Source: Roseateles sp. YR242 (lineage in GTDB: Bacteria > Pseudomonadota > Gammaproteobacteria > Burkholderiales > Burkholderiaceae_C). From it: a DNA stretch of 64,000 bases. Below are positions 7,578 to 16,309 of the stretch, piece after piece. Position 1 is the stretch's first letter. Every line of letters begins with the position of its first letter. The notes below the pieces were generated by a model. The model had not been told where the DNA came from. It was given only the letters and a program-made list of their open reading frames with translations, and ran no database searches. The stretch covers positions 62,001 to 126,000 of the forward strand of contig NZ_FOAV01000001.1 of NCBI RefSeq assembly GCF_900109745.1, read 5' to 3'. Made by a program: the position numbers and the translations under genes.

Positions 7578-9434
7578 ATGCTGCGCCTGGAGCGACTCCT
7601 GACCGCCTCAGCCACCTTGTCTGCCGTCTTCGCCTCGCCCGTTCATCCGCCGCGCACCCCCAACCATCTGGGCCCTGCCCTGTTGCTGGCGGCGCTGCTG
7701 CATGTGCTGGTGGTGCTGATGGTCGGCAATTCGCCCGGGGGCTCTGCGCGGCCTGGCGAGGGGGTGTGGGGGGCGATCAGTGTCAGGCTGCAGGGAGACC
7801 GCTTCGAGCAGGGGTCTGGGGAGCCCGCAGTGATCCTGCCGGAGCGTGGCCCGATTGGCACAGCGCGGGAGCAGCGCTATGGCGGCGCCGTGCGGCCGGA
7901 CCCGGCCCAACAGGAGCGCGGGCCTGGCGCGGCCCGCCAGGGCCAATGGCGGCAGACACCTGGCGAGAAGCTGTCGGGTGACGAAGAGCCGCCGACACGG
8001 CCTGCGCCCAGCACGGCAGCACCAGCACCAGCACCAGCACCAGCACCAGCACCAGCACCAGCACCAGCACCAGCACCAGCACCAGCACCAGCAACAGCAA
8101 CAGCGACGCGCGAACAGCCCGCGCAAGCGCCTGCCGCACCGTCGCCACCGCCACCACCAGTGACGGTGGCGCCCCCGCCCTTGCCCGCGCCTCCTGCGCC
8201 GCCGACGCCCGCCCCAGCGCCCCGGGTGCAGGGGCCGGCCAATGAAGCCACGCCTTCCGCCGCCCAGTCGCCCTCACCGGAACCAGCGGCGCCGCGCGCC
8301 ACCTTGTCGCTCCCTGCGGACAGCTTGGCGCCAGTGGGCCAGATCACCCCTTCACGGGAAGCGGCGCAGCGGCTTCCCACGCCACGGCCCGATGCACCTT
8401 TGCAGGCGCCACCAGCCTTGCGTCTGCCCGAGCCTGCCCGACCGACGTTGAGCGAGAGCGCCAGTTCGCTGCGCCGCATCGAGCGGCCGCCACCGGCAGG
8501 CACAGCCGCCGACCGGCGACTGCCGGCAGAGCCAGAGGGACCGATGCAGGCGCCCCCCGCGCTGCAATTGCCGGAGCCCGAGCGGCCGACCTTGAGTGAA
8601 TCACCGAGCGCGCCCACGGTGCGACGCATTGAGCGGCAACCGCTTCCGGCCGCTCGACGCCCGCCGGTGGCGGCTGAGGTGCCGTTGCAAACGCCGTCAG
8701 CGCTTCAATTGCCGGAGCCCGCGCACCCCACACTGACTGAGAGCCCGGCGACCGTGAGGCGGCTGGAGCGCACCCCTTCGGAACGGGCCAACGTCACACC
8801 GCCACCTGTGCCGGCGGCTTTGACGACGCCGCCTCAGTTGCCTCCGCTGGCGCCGGCCCTGCCGCAGTCGCCGACCGTGGCGCCGACGCAGCCCTCTGTG
8901 CCTGCACCGACGCCGGTGCCGGCTCAGGCACCTGTGCCTGCAACAACGCCAGCACCAACGTCCACGACGACGTCCACCGCTGCACCGCCCTCTACCACCA
9001 CCACGCCGCCAACCCCATCGGCGGCTCGGACCGCGCCAGCACTCGCGCCTACGCAAACGTCACCTACCCCTTCAAACCGCATCTCGCTGGACGGGTCTAG
9101 CGTGCCGAGCACCACACAGCCCAGCGTCGGCGCTCCGGATGCGGGCTCGCGTACCGGGCAGGACGTCGCCACACCGGCCTCGACGCCCCCCAACGCGCCC
9201 AATCGCCTCGATCTGACGCCCCGTCCTCAGCGTGGTCCCGCCCTACCCCGTGGCAACGCCTACGGTGTCATTCAAGCGGTCCCGACGCCTCCGGAACCGC
9301 AGGACAAGAAGCTTGCTGAGCAGCTCAAACGGGCCGGTCAGCAAGACTGCCGCAAGGCGTATGCCGACCAAGGACTGGTGGCGGTGGTCCCATTGATTCG
9401 GGATGCTGCGCGGGACAAAGGGTGCCGCTGGTAA
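7578..9434 (+). CDS. Proline-rich, single-TM anchored protein with internal repeats
   Basis: A 618-residue protein with one N-terminal transmembrane segment (31-50, LGPALLLAALLHVLVVLMVG) and no cleavable signal, so most of it should lie in the periplasm. The long middle is Pro/Ala/Thr-rich, includes an (AP)n run coded by twelve ACCAGC repeats, and three imperfect modules built on LPEPxRPTLSES followed by VRRIER. The C-terminal 60 residues are more ordered, with two cysteines (QQDCRKAY, DKGCRW) that could form a disulfide. The layout resembles TonB-type energy transducers or periplasm-spanning scaffolds, but no TonB C-terminal YP box is visible. ATG 7578 places the TM segment near the start; GTG 7563 is an alternative. 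Function unknown. Confidence 0.7.
   Translation: MLRLERLLTASATLSAVFASPVHPPRTPNHLGPALLLAALLHVLVVLMVGNSPGGSARPGEGVWGAISVRLQGDRFEQGSGEPAVILPERGPIGTAREQRYGGAVRPDPAQQERGPGAARQGQWRQTPGEKLSGDEEPPTRPAPSTAAPAPAPAPAPAPAPAPAPAPAPAPATATATREQPAQAPAAPSPPPPPVTVAPPPLPAPPAPPTPAPAPRVQGPANEATPSAAQSPSPEPAAPRATLSLPADSLAPVGQITPSREAAQRLPTPRPDAPLQAPPALRLPEPARPTLSESASSLRRIERPPPAGTAADRRLPAEPEGPMQAPPALQLPEPERPTLSESPSAPTVRRIERQPLPAARRPPVAAEVPLQTPSALQLPEPAHPTLTESPATVRRLERTPSERANVTPPPVPAALTTPPQLPPLAPALPQSPTVAPTQPSVPAPTPVPAQAPVPATTPAPTSTTTSTAAPPSTTTTPPTPSAARTAPALAPTQTSPTPSNRISLDGSSVPSTTQPSVGAPDAGSRTGQDVATPASTPPNAPNRLDLTPRPQRGPALPRGNAYGVIQAVPTPPEPQDKKLAEQLKRAGQQDCRKAYADQGLVAVVPLIRDAARDKGCRW
8021..8092 (+). repeat. (ACCAGC)12 microsatellite in coding sequence
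   Basis: Twelve perfect copies of ACCAGC, coding for alternating Ala and Pro, followed by diverged AACAGC units. As the unit is 6 bp, slippage would change the length of the linker without shifting the frame. Confidence 0.95.
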
Positions 9435-9518
9435 AAGACGAAAACGCGCTGCGCGCATCTCGCCGCAACAGGCCCCTGACCAGAGGTTTCGTCAAGGCGG
9501 AAGCGAAATCTACTCTGC

Positions 9519-9524
9519 TATAGT
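9519..9524 (+). promoter_or_regulatory. Candidate extended -10 of the tRNA-Ala promoter
   Basis: TATAGT with an upstream TG (TGCTATAGT) lies 10 bp before the first base of the tRNA. No good -35 is seen, which fits an extended -10 promoter. Confidence 0.4.
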
Positions 9525-9534
9525 GAATTTCGTT

Positions 9535-9610
<76 letters not shown>

Positions 9611-9656
9611 ACCGAATTTCAGTCCGTCTCCTCTTGGAGCATCGGTAGCCTGGGAC

Positions 9657-11327
9657 TGACACAGACGGCCTGTGTACTTGGACTGTGTCACACGACATGT
9701 TCCACAGTCATAGGCCGTTGTGCTTTCCTAACCCATCGCCCAATGGGCGGTCATTGATGCGGCGATGCCCAAGCGCCGACGATGCTGGGCAGGACTGAGA
9801 AAGCCCAGTGAGCTCTTGATCCGAGCCTCGTTGTACCAGCGGATGTAGGCGTCCACCGCCACCACGAACTCATCGATGTTCGTCGATAGCCAGTCGCGGG
9901 CGAAGAACATCTCGGTCTTCAGACGACCAAAGAATCCCTCGCATGCTGCGTTGTCCGGCGAGCATCCTTTGCGTGACATCGAGCGGACCAGCTTGGCGTC
10001 GGCGATTCGAGCCAGCCAGCCCGGCCACCGATAGTGACCGCCACGATCGGAATGCACCAAGGGCCGTTCGCCGCTGGTTGCGACCTTGTCGATGGCAGCG
10101 TCCAGCATCGTGTTTACCAACTCGGCGTTAGGCCGGGTGCCGATCGACCAGCTCACCACCATCCCGTCGAAGCAATCGATCATGGGCGACAGGTACACCT
10201 TGCCAGCCGGGATCTGGAACTCCGTTATGTCGGTGGGCCACTTCTCGTTCGGCGCACCGGCGCTGAAATCTCGGTTCAGCACGTTGTCGGGCGCTGGACT
10301 GATCTCGCCCATATAGGAGCCGTACCGGCGGCGTTTGCTCGTCGCAGCGATCAGGCATTCCTGTTTCATGAGGCGGCGCACGACCTTCTCCGAGACCTTC
10401 ACGCACTGGTCGCTCAGCGACGCGTGGAGTCGCCGGTAGCCGTAGCAGCGGTAGTTGCGCTCGAAGATGTTGGCCATGGCCTGACGCACGTCGGCGTACT
10501 TGTCGGCCACCTCGAGCCGGGCCCGATGGTAGAAGTAGGAACTGCGCGGCAGGTTCAATTCGTACAGCAGTTCCGTCACCGTGTAGGTCGACTTCAGGGC
10601 ATCAACCATCAGCGTCTTCTCCCGGTTCGTCAGGGGCTGCTGATCGATGCCCAGCTCTTTTTTTAAGAGTTCATTCGCCTTCTTCAGCAGGTCCTTCTCA
10701 AGCTGCAGTCGCCTGATGTCCTGGCGCAGCGTCTCGACTTGCTGTACCAGGTCCGCTCGGTCAGAACTTGCAGGGGCGTCTTGCTTGCGCTTCATGGATG
10801 CGGGTGCGTCGTCGCCGAGCAATTGATTCTTCCCCTTGTACAGCGAGCCCCGCGACACGCCAACCTCGTCTGCTACCGCCTGCGCGCTGGCTGGGCGCGT
10901 GCAGAGGGCAATCACAGCAGACTGCTTGGCCTCGGGCGCCAGCTCCTGCGTTCGACCGACGACGCGCGTGGTCCGCGGTTGCAACTCTTGAAGCCAGGCC
11001 AACAGCAATGACCTGCAGGGATAGCCCAGTGACTTGATCGTCGCAGCGATGCACTTGCCGTGCTCGAGGTAGTGCTCGACAGCCCGTTCCTTCTGGGCCT
11101 GGGAAAACTTCGCCGGCCGCGTGTAGCCAGAGCGCAGCTCGTGACGCTGCTCAAACTCGTGGTACCAAGTCTTGAGCGCGTTCTTCGTCGGATATCCAAG
11201 CTGCCGGATGGTCAAGCCGATGCGCTTGCCCAGCTTGATGTACAGCTGCACGGCTCGAAGCCGGTCCTCGTATGAGTACATGAACTACCTCCAGGTAGTC
11301 CAAGAAATCGTCCGCACCCCCCTGTCA
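9657..11327 (-). mobile_element. IS3-family insertion sequence (IS150-like), apparently complete
   Basis: About 1.67 kb around one transposase gene. Both ends start with TGACA (TGACACAG at 9657; TGACAGGG on the minus strand from 11327) and both contain CTTGGACT some 20-23 bases in, which I take as imperfect terminal inverted repeats. I see no matching target duplication in the flanks (GGGAC versus AAGTT), so the exact ends are approximate or the element has recombined. Confidence 0.7.
9728..11281 (-). CDS. IS3-family transposase, single fused ORF (IS150 subgroup)
   Basis: A 517-residue DDE transposase. Residues 1-100 hold two helix-turn-helix units that bind the IS ends, 160-215 a Leu-zipper-like coiled coil (QQVETLRQDIRRLQLEKDLL), and 220-510 the integrase core. 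The catalytic residues are visible in TDITEF, HSDRGGHY and CSPDNAACEGFFGRLKTE. Similarity to IS150 InsJ/InsK is clear from KYADVRQAMANIFERNYRCYGYRRLH and from NEKWPTDITEFQIP. In most IS3 elements the two halves are in different frames joined by a -1 frameshift; here they are one continuous frame with no visible defect, so the element may be active without programmed frameshifting. Confidence 0.9.
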   Translation of the reverse strand: MYSYEDRLRAVQLYIKLGKRIGLTIRQLGYPTKNALKTWYHEFEQRHELRSGYTRPAKFSQAQKERAVEHYLEHGKCIAATIKSLGYPCRSLLLAWLQELQPRTTRVVGRTQELAPEAKQSAVIALCTRPASAQAVADEVGVSRGSLYKGKNQLLGDDAPASMKRKQDAPASSDRADLVQQVETLRQDIRRLQLEKDLLKKANELLKKELGIDQQPLTNREKTLMVDALKSTYTVTELLYELNLPRSSYFYHRARLEVADKYADVRQAMANIFERNYRCYGYRRLHASLSDQCVKVSEKVVRRLMKQECLIAATSKRRRYGSYMGEISPAPDNVLNRDFSAGAPNEKWPTDITEFQIPAGKVYLSPMIDCFDGMVVSWSIGTRPNAELVNTMLDAAIDKVATSGERPLVHSDRGGHYRWPGWLARIADAKLVRSMSRKGCSPDNAACEGFFGRLKTEMFFARDWLSTNIDEFVVAVDAYIRWYNEARIKSSLGFLSPAQHRRRLGIAASMTAHWAMG

Positions 11328-11379
11328 AAGTTCGCAGTCAGACTTGCACCAAGTCGGTCATGGCATAACAATCTCGACC

Positions 11380-11757
11380 ATGCTTCATTCACATGGAATC
11401 GCCCACGTCGGGCTTCGCGTTGCCGACCTGACCCTCGTCTCCAACTTTTATGAGCTACAGGTCGGCCTCGAAGCACTCGAGAAGCACGACGGGTGTCACA
11501 TCTTCAGCATTGGCGGCGGAGCGCTCCTCGAAATCTGGTCCGGCGGCATTGCCTCCTCCACAAAGAAGACGCCGGCGCAGCAATCCAGCCGTTTTTCATT
11601 CGCCGTGGGCCGACTTGAGCCCGCCATGGCGTGGCTCCTTCAGCAGGGCGTTCGGCCCAGCAGTGAGATTGGTGACTACTTGGGAACCCGCTGGGTCCAT
11701 TACCAGGACCCTGAAGGGAACACCTTTGGTGTTGTCGACAAGAACGGCACCAAATAG
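11380..11757 (+). CDS. VOC-family (glyoxalase-like) protein
   Basis: A 125-residue vicinal-oxygen-chelate fold protein. It starts with GIAHVGLRVADLTLVSNFYE, the usual first beta-alpha-beta unit with a metal-binding His, and ends with RWVHYQDPEGNTFGVVDKNG, the DPxGN motif typical of the family; a Glu in LLEIW is the likely second ligand. Such proteins act as glyoxalases, dioxygenases or antibiotic-binding proteins; the substrate cannot be deduced. ATG 11380 starts the fold. It is 52 bp beyond the right end of the IS3 element, so the insertion has probably separated it from its original promoter or now drives it. Confidence 0.7.
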   Translation: MLHSHGIAHVGLRVADLTLVSNFYELQVGLEALEKHDGCHIFSIGGGALLEIWSGGIASSTKKTPAQQSSRFSFAVGRLEPAMAWLLQQGVRPSSEIGDYLGTRWVHYQDPEGNTFGVVDKNGTK

Positions 11758-11800
11758 CGGCAAAAGGGGGCCATCGGCGTGGAACGACCGACGCTCATAC

Positions 11801-12040
11801 TGACCTGCCCGGTTTCTCCGAGACATTGATTTCCAGAGAAGATGGCTCCATCCCAAGAGGAGCCCATGAGAAAGAGTCGATTCACGGAAGAGCAGATGGT
11901 GGCGATCCTGCGCGAGGCAGACCGCACCACGGTGGCCGAGGCGGCCAAGAAGCACAAGGTCAGCGAGCCCACGATCTACGCTTGGCGTAAGCACTTCGGC
12001 CAGTTGGAAGTCTCTGACGTCAAACGCCTGAAGGCCCTGA
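11801..12040 (+). mobile_element. Truncated left end of a second IS3-family element
   Basis: The segment starts TGACCTGCCCGGTTTCTCCG, which looks like the terminal repeat and leader of IS3-group elements, and runs into an OrfA gene that breaks off at about 12040. No OrfB or right end follows. Confidence 0.55.
11866..12040 (+). pseudogene. Truncated IS3-family transposase OrfA
   Basis: ATG 11866 opens MRKSRFTEEQMVAILREADR and continues through a typical HTH_Tnp_1 helix-turn-helix (VAEAAKKHKVSEPTIYAWRK) to VSDVKRLKALN. Intact OrfA proteins go on with a Glu/Lys-rich coiled coil after KRLKAL; here similarity ends abruptly near 12040, although the frame stays open by chance to 12201. The OrfB integrase half is missing, so this is an inactive remnant cut by a deletion or later insertion. 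Confidence 0.75.
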
Positions 12041-12116
12041 ATCAACCCGGGTTTCGCGGAGGCTCAACACTCTGCCTCTGGGGCCTTTGTCTTTCAAGGG
12101 CGTATTCCGACCGGTC

Positions 12117-12695
12117 TCAGCGCAACTTACGGATCGCCATGTTGGCGGCGTTCACGCTGAAACCCGTCGGATCGAAGGGTCCGCCCCACCAGCGCCAATA
12201 GTTGAGGTGTTGCTCATGCACCGGGTTGCGCATGGCCTCCAGGAAGTCCATGTAGCCCGGTGGCCCGCCCACGTCTTCCGGTGGGCAGGCGTTCTCGCCC
12301 GCCAAACACATGGCCCAGTTGTTGCGGCCTTCTTTCACAGGCAGGCGCTCCTCGACTGCAATGTGATGCTCCCAGCCGTCCCCGAAGTCGTAGCTGTAGG
12401 TGAAGCTCTGCACTTGCTCGCCCAGTACCGCGCCAACGGTGAACTTGCGGTCTTCAAGCACATCGCTGTTGCCCCAATCGTCATTCTGCACGCCATATCG
12501 CCGCTGCTCGATCAGCCACTCGTGCAGATGGCTGTTGGTCCAGCCCATGGCCGCCTGTACCAGGCGGTCCAGCTTGGCGAGCTTGATGGTGTCCGGCACA
12601 AGGATGCGCCGCCAGATCAACGGCTTGATGTGCTGCAGTTCGATACGCAGCTGATAGACGAACTGGGGGCTGGTGCGCTTGATCCTGGTGCTCAT
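12117..12695 (-). CDS. Plasmid pRiA4b ORF-3 family protein
   Basis: A 192-residue protein matching the pRiA4b ORF-3-like family (also annotated as IS1096 TnpR-like passenger). Diagnostic stretches are VYQLRIELQHIKPLIWRRILVP at the start, the SYDFGDGWEHHI motif in the middle, CPPEDVGGPPGY, and the C-terminal HLNYWRWWGGPFDPTGFSV. The family is small, mostly found on plasmids, IS elements and mobile islands; its biochemical role is not established. ATG 12695 was chosen because the fold starts soon after. It lies next to an IS remnant, in keeping with mobile origin, and points away from the T6SS locus. The upstream ribosome site is weak. Confidence 0.75.
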   Translation of the reverse strand: MSTRIKRTSPQFVYQLRIELQHIKPLIWRRILVPDTIKLAKLDRLVQAAMGWTNSHLHEWLIEQRRYGVQNDDWGNSDVLEDRKFTVGAVLGEQVQSFTYSYDFGDGWEHHIAVEERLPVKEGRNNWAMCLAGENACPPEDVGGPPGYMDFLEAMRNPVHEQHLNYWRWWGGPFDPTGFSVNAANMAIRKLR

Positions 12696-13072
12696 TCGCC
12701 AAGTGTCGCAGCACAACTGAGCGGGCGCTCGTCTGCGGCCCGGGGATCTCCGACACTGACGCGCCAGCGCATCAGAACCGGCTTCCTGCAGGGCACCACA
12801 ACTCGAAGCATTGAGAAATCACAACCTCAATGGACAACCCACCGACGGCGCACCCATACACATTGAGCAACTTGTTTAAGGCCTCCACTCTCCGATTAAT
12901 GGCAGAAGCCTACTGACATGCATTGCGGCGGTGGCGCCGCGTCTCGATCGACCGGCCCGCAAGTCAATTTCTGAAGCGTCAATTCCAAGAATTAGGTAGC
13001 AGACGCGGGTCAGGCCAACTTCCAAAGCCGTCGATAAATTGAAGCCAATGTTCCCCTTGCGCTTCAATTCCG
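12696..13072. other. Intergenic region upstream of the T6SS locus
   Basis: About 375 bp that should hold the T6SS promoter. I see no supported gene. The best sigma70-like pair is weak: TTGTTT at 12872-12877 and ATTAAT at 12895-12900 with a 17-bp spacer. No sigma54-type GG-N10-GC element was found. Confidence 0.35.
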
Positions 13073-14164
13073 ATGGACGCCCTCGATGTCACCGCCTGGC
13101 TCGCCCCGCTGGACGATTCGTCTCCTTGCGGCCCCGACCTCTCCTTTACGCCGGGCTTCCTGGCCTTGCAACGCAGTCTCGCCGGCCGGCCGGAATCCCA
13201 GTTTGCTGCCGGGGAACCGCCGTCCTGGCCGGAGGTCCTGCAGCAATCGGCGGCGCTCATGGCGCAGTCAAGAGACCTCCGCGTGGCGCTGGCTTGGTCG
13301 CGCGCCAGCATCCGTCTGCAAGGACTCAGCGCTCTGCCGGTCGCTCTGGAGTTGATCAGTGAATGGCTGCACCGCTTCTGGGACGAGCTCCATCCCCGCC
13401 CCGAGGTCGACCCGGATGCCCCGGACGCAACGCCGGACCCCTATGCGCGCCTCGGGCTGTTGTCCACCATGGACCAGCCGGCCGGCCTGCTCGGCGACCT
13501 CCGCGACGCCTCATTGTGGCGTGACCGCCCCCTCGCCGCGCTGCGCATCGGCGACATCGAAAAGGCCCTGAACGAGACGCCCCTGCCAGCGGACGACTCC
13601 GCGCCCGCGCCATCCATTTCCCTCATTCAAGGCCTATGGAATGAGTGCTCGCCAGAGCGGCAAGACGATGTCAGGGCCGCCGTGCTGCGCGCCCTCACCG
13701 CCATCGGTCGCATTCATGCGGCGCTCTCCCTGCACGTCGAGTCGGTCGCCTTGCGTCAGACCGATGCACTGGAGGGTGCGTTCGAAACACCACGGCTGAT
13801 GCGCCTGCTGACGCAGCTGCAATCTGCTCTGGCGGACCCACTGCGCGAAGGTACCGAGGTCTCCGCAGCAGCCATGCCGCCCGCGCAAGGCCCGGCAGCG
13901 CAGACAACCCTGGCGGCCCCTGCCGCCTTCCACATAGCGGCCCTCAACAGCCGGGCCGATGTGATCCGGGCCTTGCAGGCGGTGCGCCGCTACCTGGAAC
14001 AGACCGAGCCCTCTCATCCCGCCCAGTGGCTGCTCCTGCGTGCCGAACGGCTGATGGACAAAACATTCCTTGAATTAATTCGCGAGTTGGCGCCGGAAGC
14101 CGCCGAATCAGTCGCACGCACCCTTGGCCTGAGCACGGACGGCGTGCTCCCAGAACCGGCCTGA
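13073..14164 (+). CDS. tssA: T6SS protein TssA (ImpA N-domain)
   Basis: A 363-residue cytoplasmic protein with the ImpA N-terminal domain: the opening DVTAWLAPLDDSSPCGPDLS and the DLRVALAWSRASIRLQGLSALP stretch are typical. TssA organises sheath and tube assembly at the baseplate or the distal end. The C-terminal part (FHIAALNSRADVIRALQAVRRYLEQTEPSHPAQWLLLRAERLM) resembles the short TssA C-terminus that forms a ring and packs against the tail end; it closes with KTFLELIRELAPE. It is the first gene of the locus and is followed by tssB after 53 bp. ATG 13073 is the first in frame with the domain. Confidence 0.88.
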   Translation: MDALDVTAWLAPLDDSSPCGPDLSFTPGFLALQRSLAGRPESQFAAGEPPSWPEVLQQSAALMAQSRDLRVALAWSRASIRLQGLSALPVALELISEWLHRFWDELHPRPEVDPDAPDATPDPYARLGLLSTMDQPAGLLGDLRDASLWRDRPLAALRIGDIEKALNETPLPADDSAPAPSISLIQGLWNECSPERQDDVRAAVLRALTAIGRIHAALSLHVESVALRQTDALEGAFETPRLMRLLTQLQSALADPLREGTEVSAAAMPPAQGPAAQTTLAAPAAFHIAALNSRADVIRALQAVRRYLEQTEPSHPAQWLLLRAERLMDKTFLELIRELAPEAAESVARTLGLSTDGVLPEPA

Positions 14165-14217
14165 TCCCCATCCGCACACAGCCGCGCCCCATCAACCTTC
14201 CGCAAAGCCCTCCACCC

Positions 14218-14778
14218 ATGGCCAACAGTCAGAAGTTCATCGCCCGCAACCGAGCCCCCCGCGTCCAGATCGAATACGACGTCGAGCTCTATGGTGCCGA
14301 ACGCAAGGTCCAGCTGCCCTTCATCATGGGGGTGATGGCCGACCTGCTCGGCAAGCCCGCCACGCCGCCCCCGCCCCTGCAGGACCGTCAGTTCCTGGAG
14401 ATCGACGTAGACAACTTCGACGCCCGCATGCGGGCGCTGCAGCCTCGCACCGCCCTGCTGGTGCCCAACTCGCTCACTGGCGAGGGGCAACTGCCTGTGG
14501 AACTTGTCTTCGAATCCATGGACGACTTTTCGCCTGCGGCCGTCGCCAGGCAGGTGCCGGCACTGCGTCAGCTGTTGGAGGCCCGCCAGCAATTGTCGGA
14601 TCTGCTGACCTACATGGACGGCAAGGGCGAGGCCGGTGCCCTGATACAGCGCCTGCTCGGAAACACCCCGCTGCTGCAGCAACTGGCTTCAACGGGCGGC
14701 ACATCGGAAGTTCCCGACGCGCCGCAATCTCCGGCCTCTCCGGCCTCTCCGGACGTTCCCGCCACACCTGCAGCCTGA
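14218..14778 (+). CDS. tssB: T6SS sheath small subunit TssB
   Basis: A 186-residue VipA/ImpB-family protein that pairs with TssC to make the contractile sheath. It opens QKFIARNRAPRVQIEYDVE, the standard TssB start, and contains the DRQFLEIDVDNFDARM and LVFESMDDFSPAAVARQVPALRQLLEAR motifs. The C-terminus is extended by Ala/Pro/Ser-rich repeats (SPASPASPDVP) not needed for the fold. It is 11 bp ahead of tssC, so the two subunits are translated together as usual. Confidence 0.95.
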   Translation: MANSQKFIARNRAPRVQIEYDVELYGAERKVQLPFIMGVMADLLGKPATPPPPLQDRQFLEIDVDNFDARMRALQPRTALLVPNSLTGEGQLPVELVFESMDDFSPAAVARQVPALRQLLEARQQLSDLLTYMDGKGEAGALIQRLLGNTPLLQQLASTGGTSEVPDAPQSPASPASPDVPATPAA

Positions 14779-14789
14779 CCCCCCCGCAT

Positions 14790-16307
14790 ATGAACGATCA
14801 ATCGAACGATCCATCCGTCCTCCGGTCGCCTGCGCCGGGGCCCGCCCTCCAAGGTCTTCAGATCGATGACGAGCAGTTGGACACCGCCCTGTCCAAGGCC
14901 TTCAAGCCCACATCGGCGCAGGCCCTGCTGCGCGTCGAGCAGGCCGTTCAGACTCTGGCCCAGGAAGCCCTGAAGCGCAGCCCGCCGACCGCTTCGGAAG
15001 CCGTGGCGCTGATCGAGATGCTCATCGTCCGCATCGACGAGGAGCTCAGCGCCCAGATCAACCTCATCCTGCATGCCCCCGAGTTCCAGCGCCTGGAGGC
15101 GTCCTGGCGGGGCCTTGAACATCTGGTGCGTCATACAGAGACCGACGAGCAGTTGAAGATCCGCGTCATGCCGGTAGGCAAACAGGAGCTGTCGCGCAGC
15201 CTGCGCCGCTTCCAAGGCACGGCCTGGGATCAATCTCCGCTGTTCAAGAAGGTCTATGAGGAAGAGTACGGCCAGTTCGGCGGCGAACCCTACGGCGCCC
15301 TGGTGGCCGACTATTCCTTCGACCACTCCCCGCCCGATGTGGAGCTGCTGACCCAACTCAGCCAGGTGGCCGCGGCAGCGCATGCGCCGCTGATCACCAA
15401 CGCCGCGCCGGCCCTGATGCAAATGCAGTCCTGGGCCGAATTGGCCAACCCACGCGACCTGAGCAAGATCTTCACCACCCCCGAGTACGCGGGCTGGCGC
15501 GCGCTGCGTGAAAGCGAAGACGCCCGCTATGTGGCCCTGTGCATGCCGCGCTTCCTGGGCCGGCTCCCCTACGGCGCCGCCACCAGCCCGGTGGAAGAGT
15601 TCGCCTTCGAGGAAGACGTCGGCAGCCATGGGGAGCAGGGCTACGTGTGGTGCCACTCGGCCTATGCCATGGGCACCAACATCACCCGCGCGTTCAAGCT
15701 CTACGGCTGGTGCTCGCGCATCCGGGGCGTGGAGTCCGGTGGCGCGGTGGAGCATCTTCCCACCCATGTCTTCCCCACGGACGACGGCGGGATGGACACC
15801 ACCTGCCCCACAGAAATCGCCATCTCTGACCGGCGTGAAGCGGAGTTGGCCCGCAACGGCCTGCTGGCCCTGGTGCACCGCAAGAACACCGACGTCGCCG
15901 CCTTCATCGGTGGCCAGTCGCTGCACAAGCCGGCTGAATACGACGATCCGGACGCCACGGCCAATGCAGCCCTGGCCGCACGGCTACCCTACCTCTTTGC
16001 CTGCTGTCGGTTTGCCCATTACCTGAAGTGCCTGGTGCGCGACAAGATCGGTTCGTTCCGTTCCAGGGACGACATGCAGCGCTGGCTGAATGACTGGGTA
16101 CTGACCTATGTCGACGGCGACCCGGCCAACAGCTCGGAACAGACCAAGGCAGAGCGTCCGCTGGCGGCGGCCGAAGTCGTCGTGGAAGACGTGGAAGGTG
16201 CACCCGGCTATTACCAGGCCAAGTTCTTCCTCAAACCTCATTACCAGCTGGAAGGCCTCACCGTCTCCCTGCGCCTCGTGTCCCGCCTGCCTTCGGAGAA
16301 AACCTGA
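14790..16307 (+). CDS. tssC: T6SS sheath large subunit TssC
   Basis: A 505-residue VipB/ImpC-family protein forming the outer layers of the contractile sheath. It carries the conserved EFQRLEASWRGLEHLV helix, ILHAPEF just before it, FLGRLPYGAATSPVEEFAFEE, the LNDWVLTYVDGDP stretch and a C-terminal YYQAKFFLKPHYQLEGLTVSLRLVS strand that packs against TssB. Length is typical for the family. It is translated with tssB and followed 2 bp later by hcp. Its conserved segments recur in the fusion gene at the end of the locus. Confidence 0.95.
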   Translation: MNDQSNDPSVLRSPAPGPALQGLQIDDEQLDTALSKAFKPTSAQALLRVEQAVQTLAQEALKRSPPTASEAVALIEMLIVRIDEELSAQINLILHAPEFQRLEASWRGLEHLVRHTETDEQLKIRVMPVGKQELSRSLRRFQGTAWDQSPLFKKVYEEEYGQFGGEPYGALVADYSFDHSPPDVELLTQLSQVAAAAHAPLITNAAPALMQMQSWAELANPRDLSKIFTTPEYAGWRALRESEDARYVALCMPRFLGRLPYGAATSPVEEFAFEEDVGSHGEQGYVWCHSAYAMGTNITRAFKLYGWCSRIRGVESGGAVEHLPTHVFPTDDGGMDTTCPTEIAISDRREAELARNGLLALVHRKNTDVAAFIGGQSLHKPAEYDDPDATANAALAARLPYLFACCRFAHYLKCLVRDKIGSFRSRDDMQRWLNDWVLTYVDGDPANSSEQTKAERPLAAAEVVVEDVEGAPGYYQAKFFLKPHYQLEGLTVSLRLVSRLPSEKT

Positions 16308-16309
16308 CC

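Noticed and set aside
8021-8092. Regular 6-bp repeats considered as CRISPR-like
   Set aside because: No spacers, unit is 6 bp and in frame with an Ala-Pro run; it is a microsatellite.
9657-11327. Target-site duplication around the IS3 element
   Set aside because: Flanks GGGAC and AAGTT do not match, so no duplication is claimed.
12876-13067. 63-codon minus frame before tssA
   Set aside because: No ribosome site, no domain; overlaps the likely T6SS promoter.
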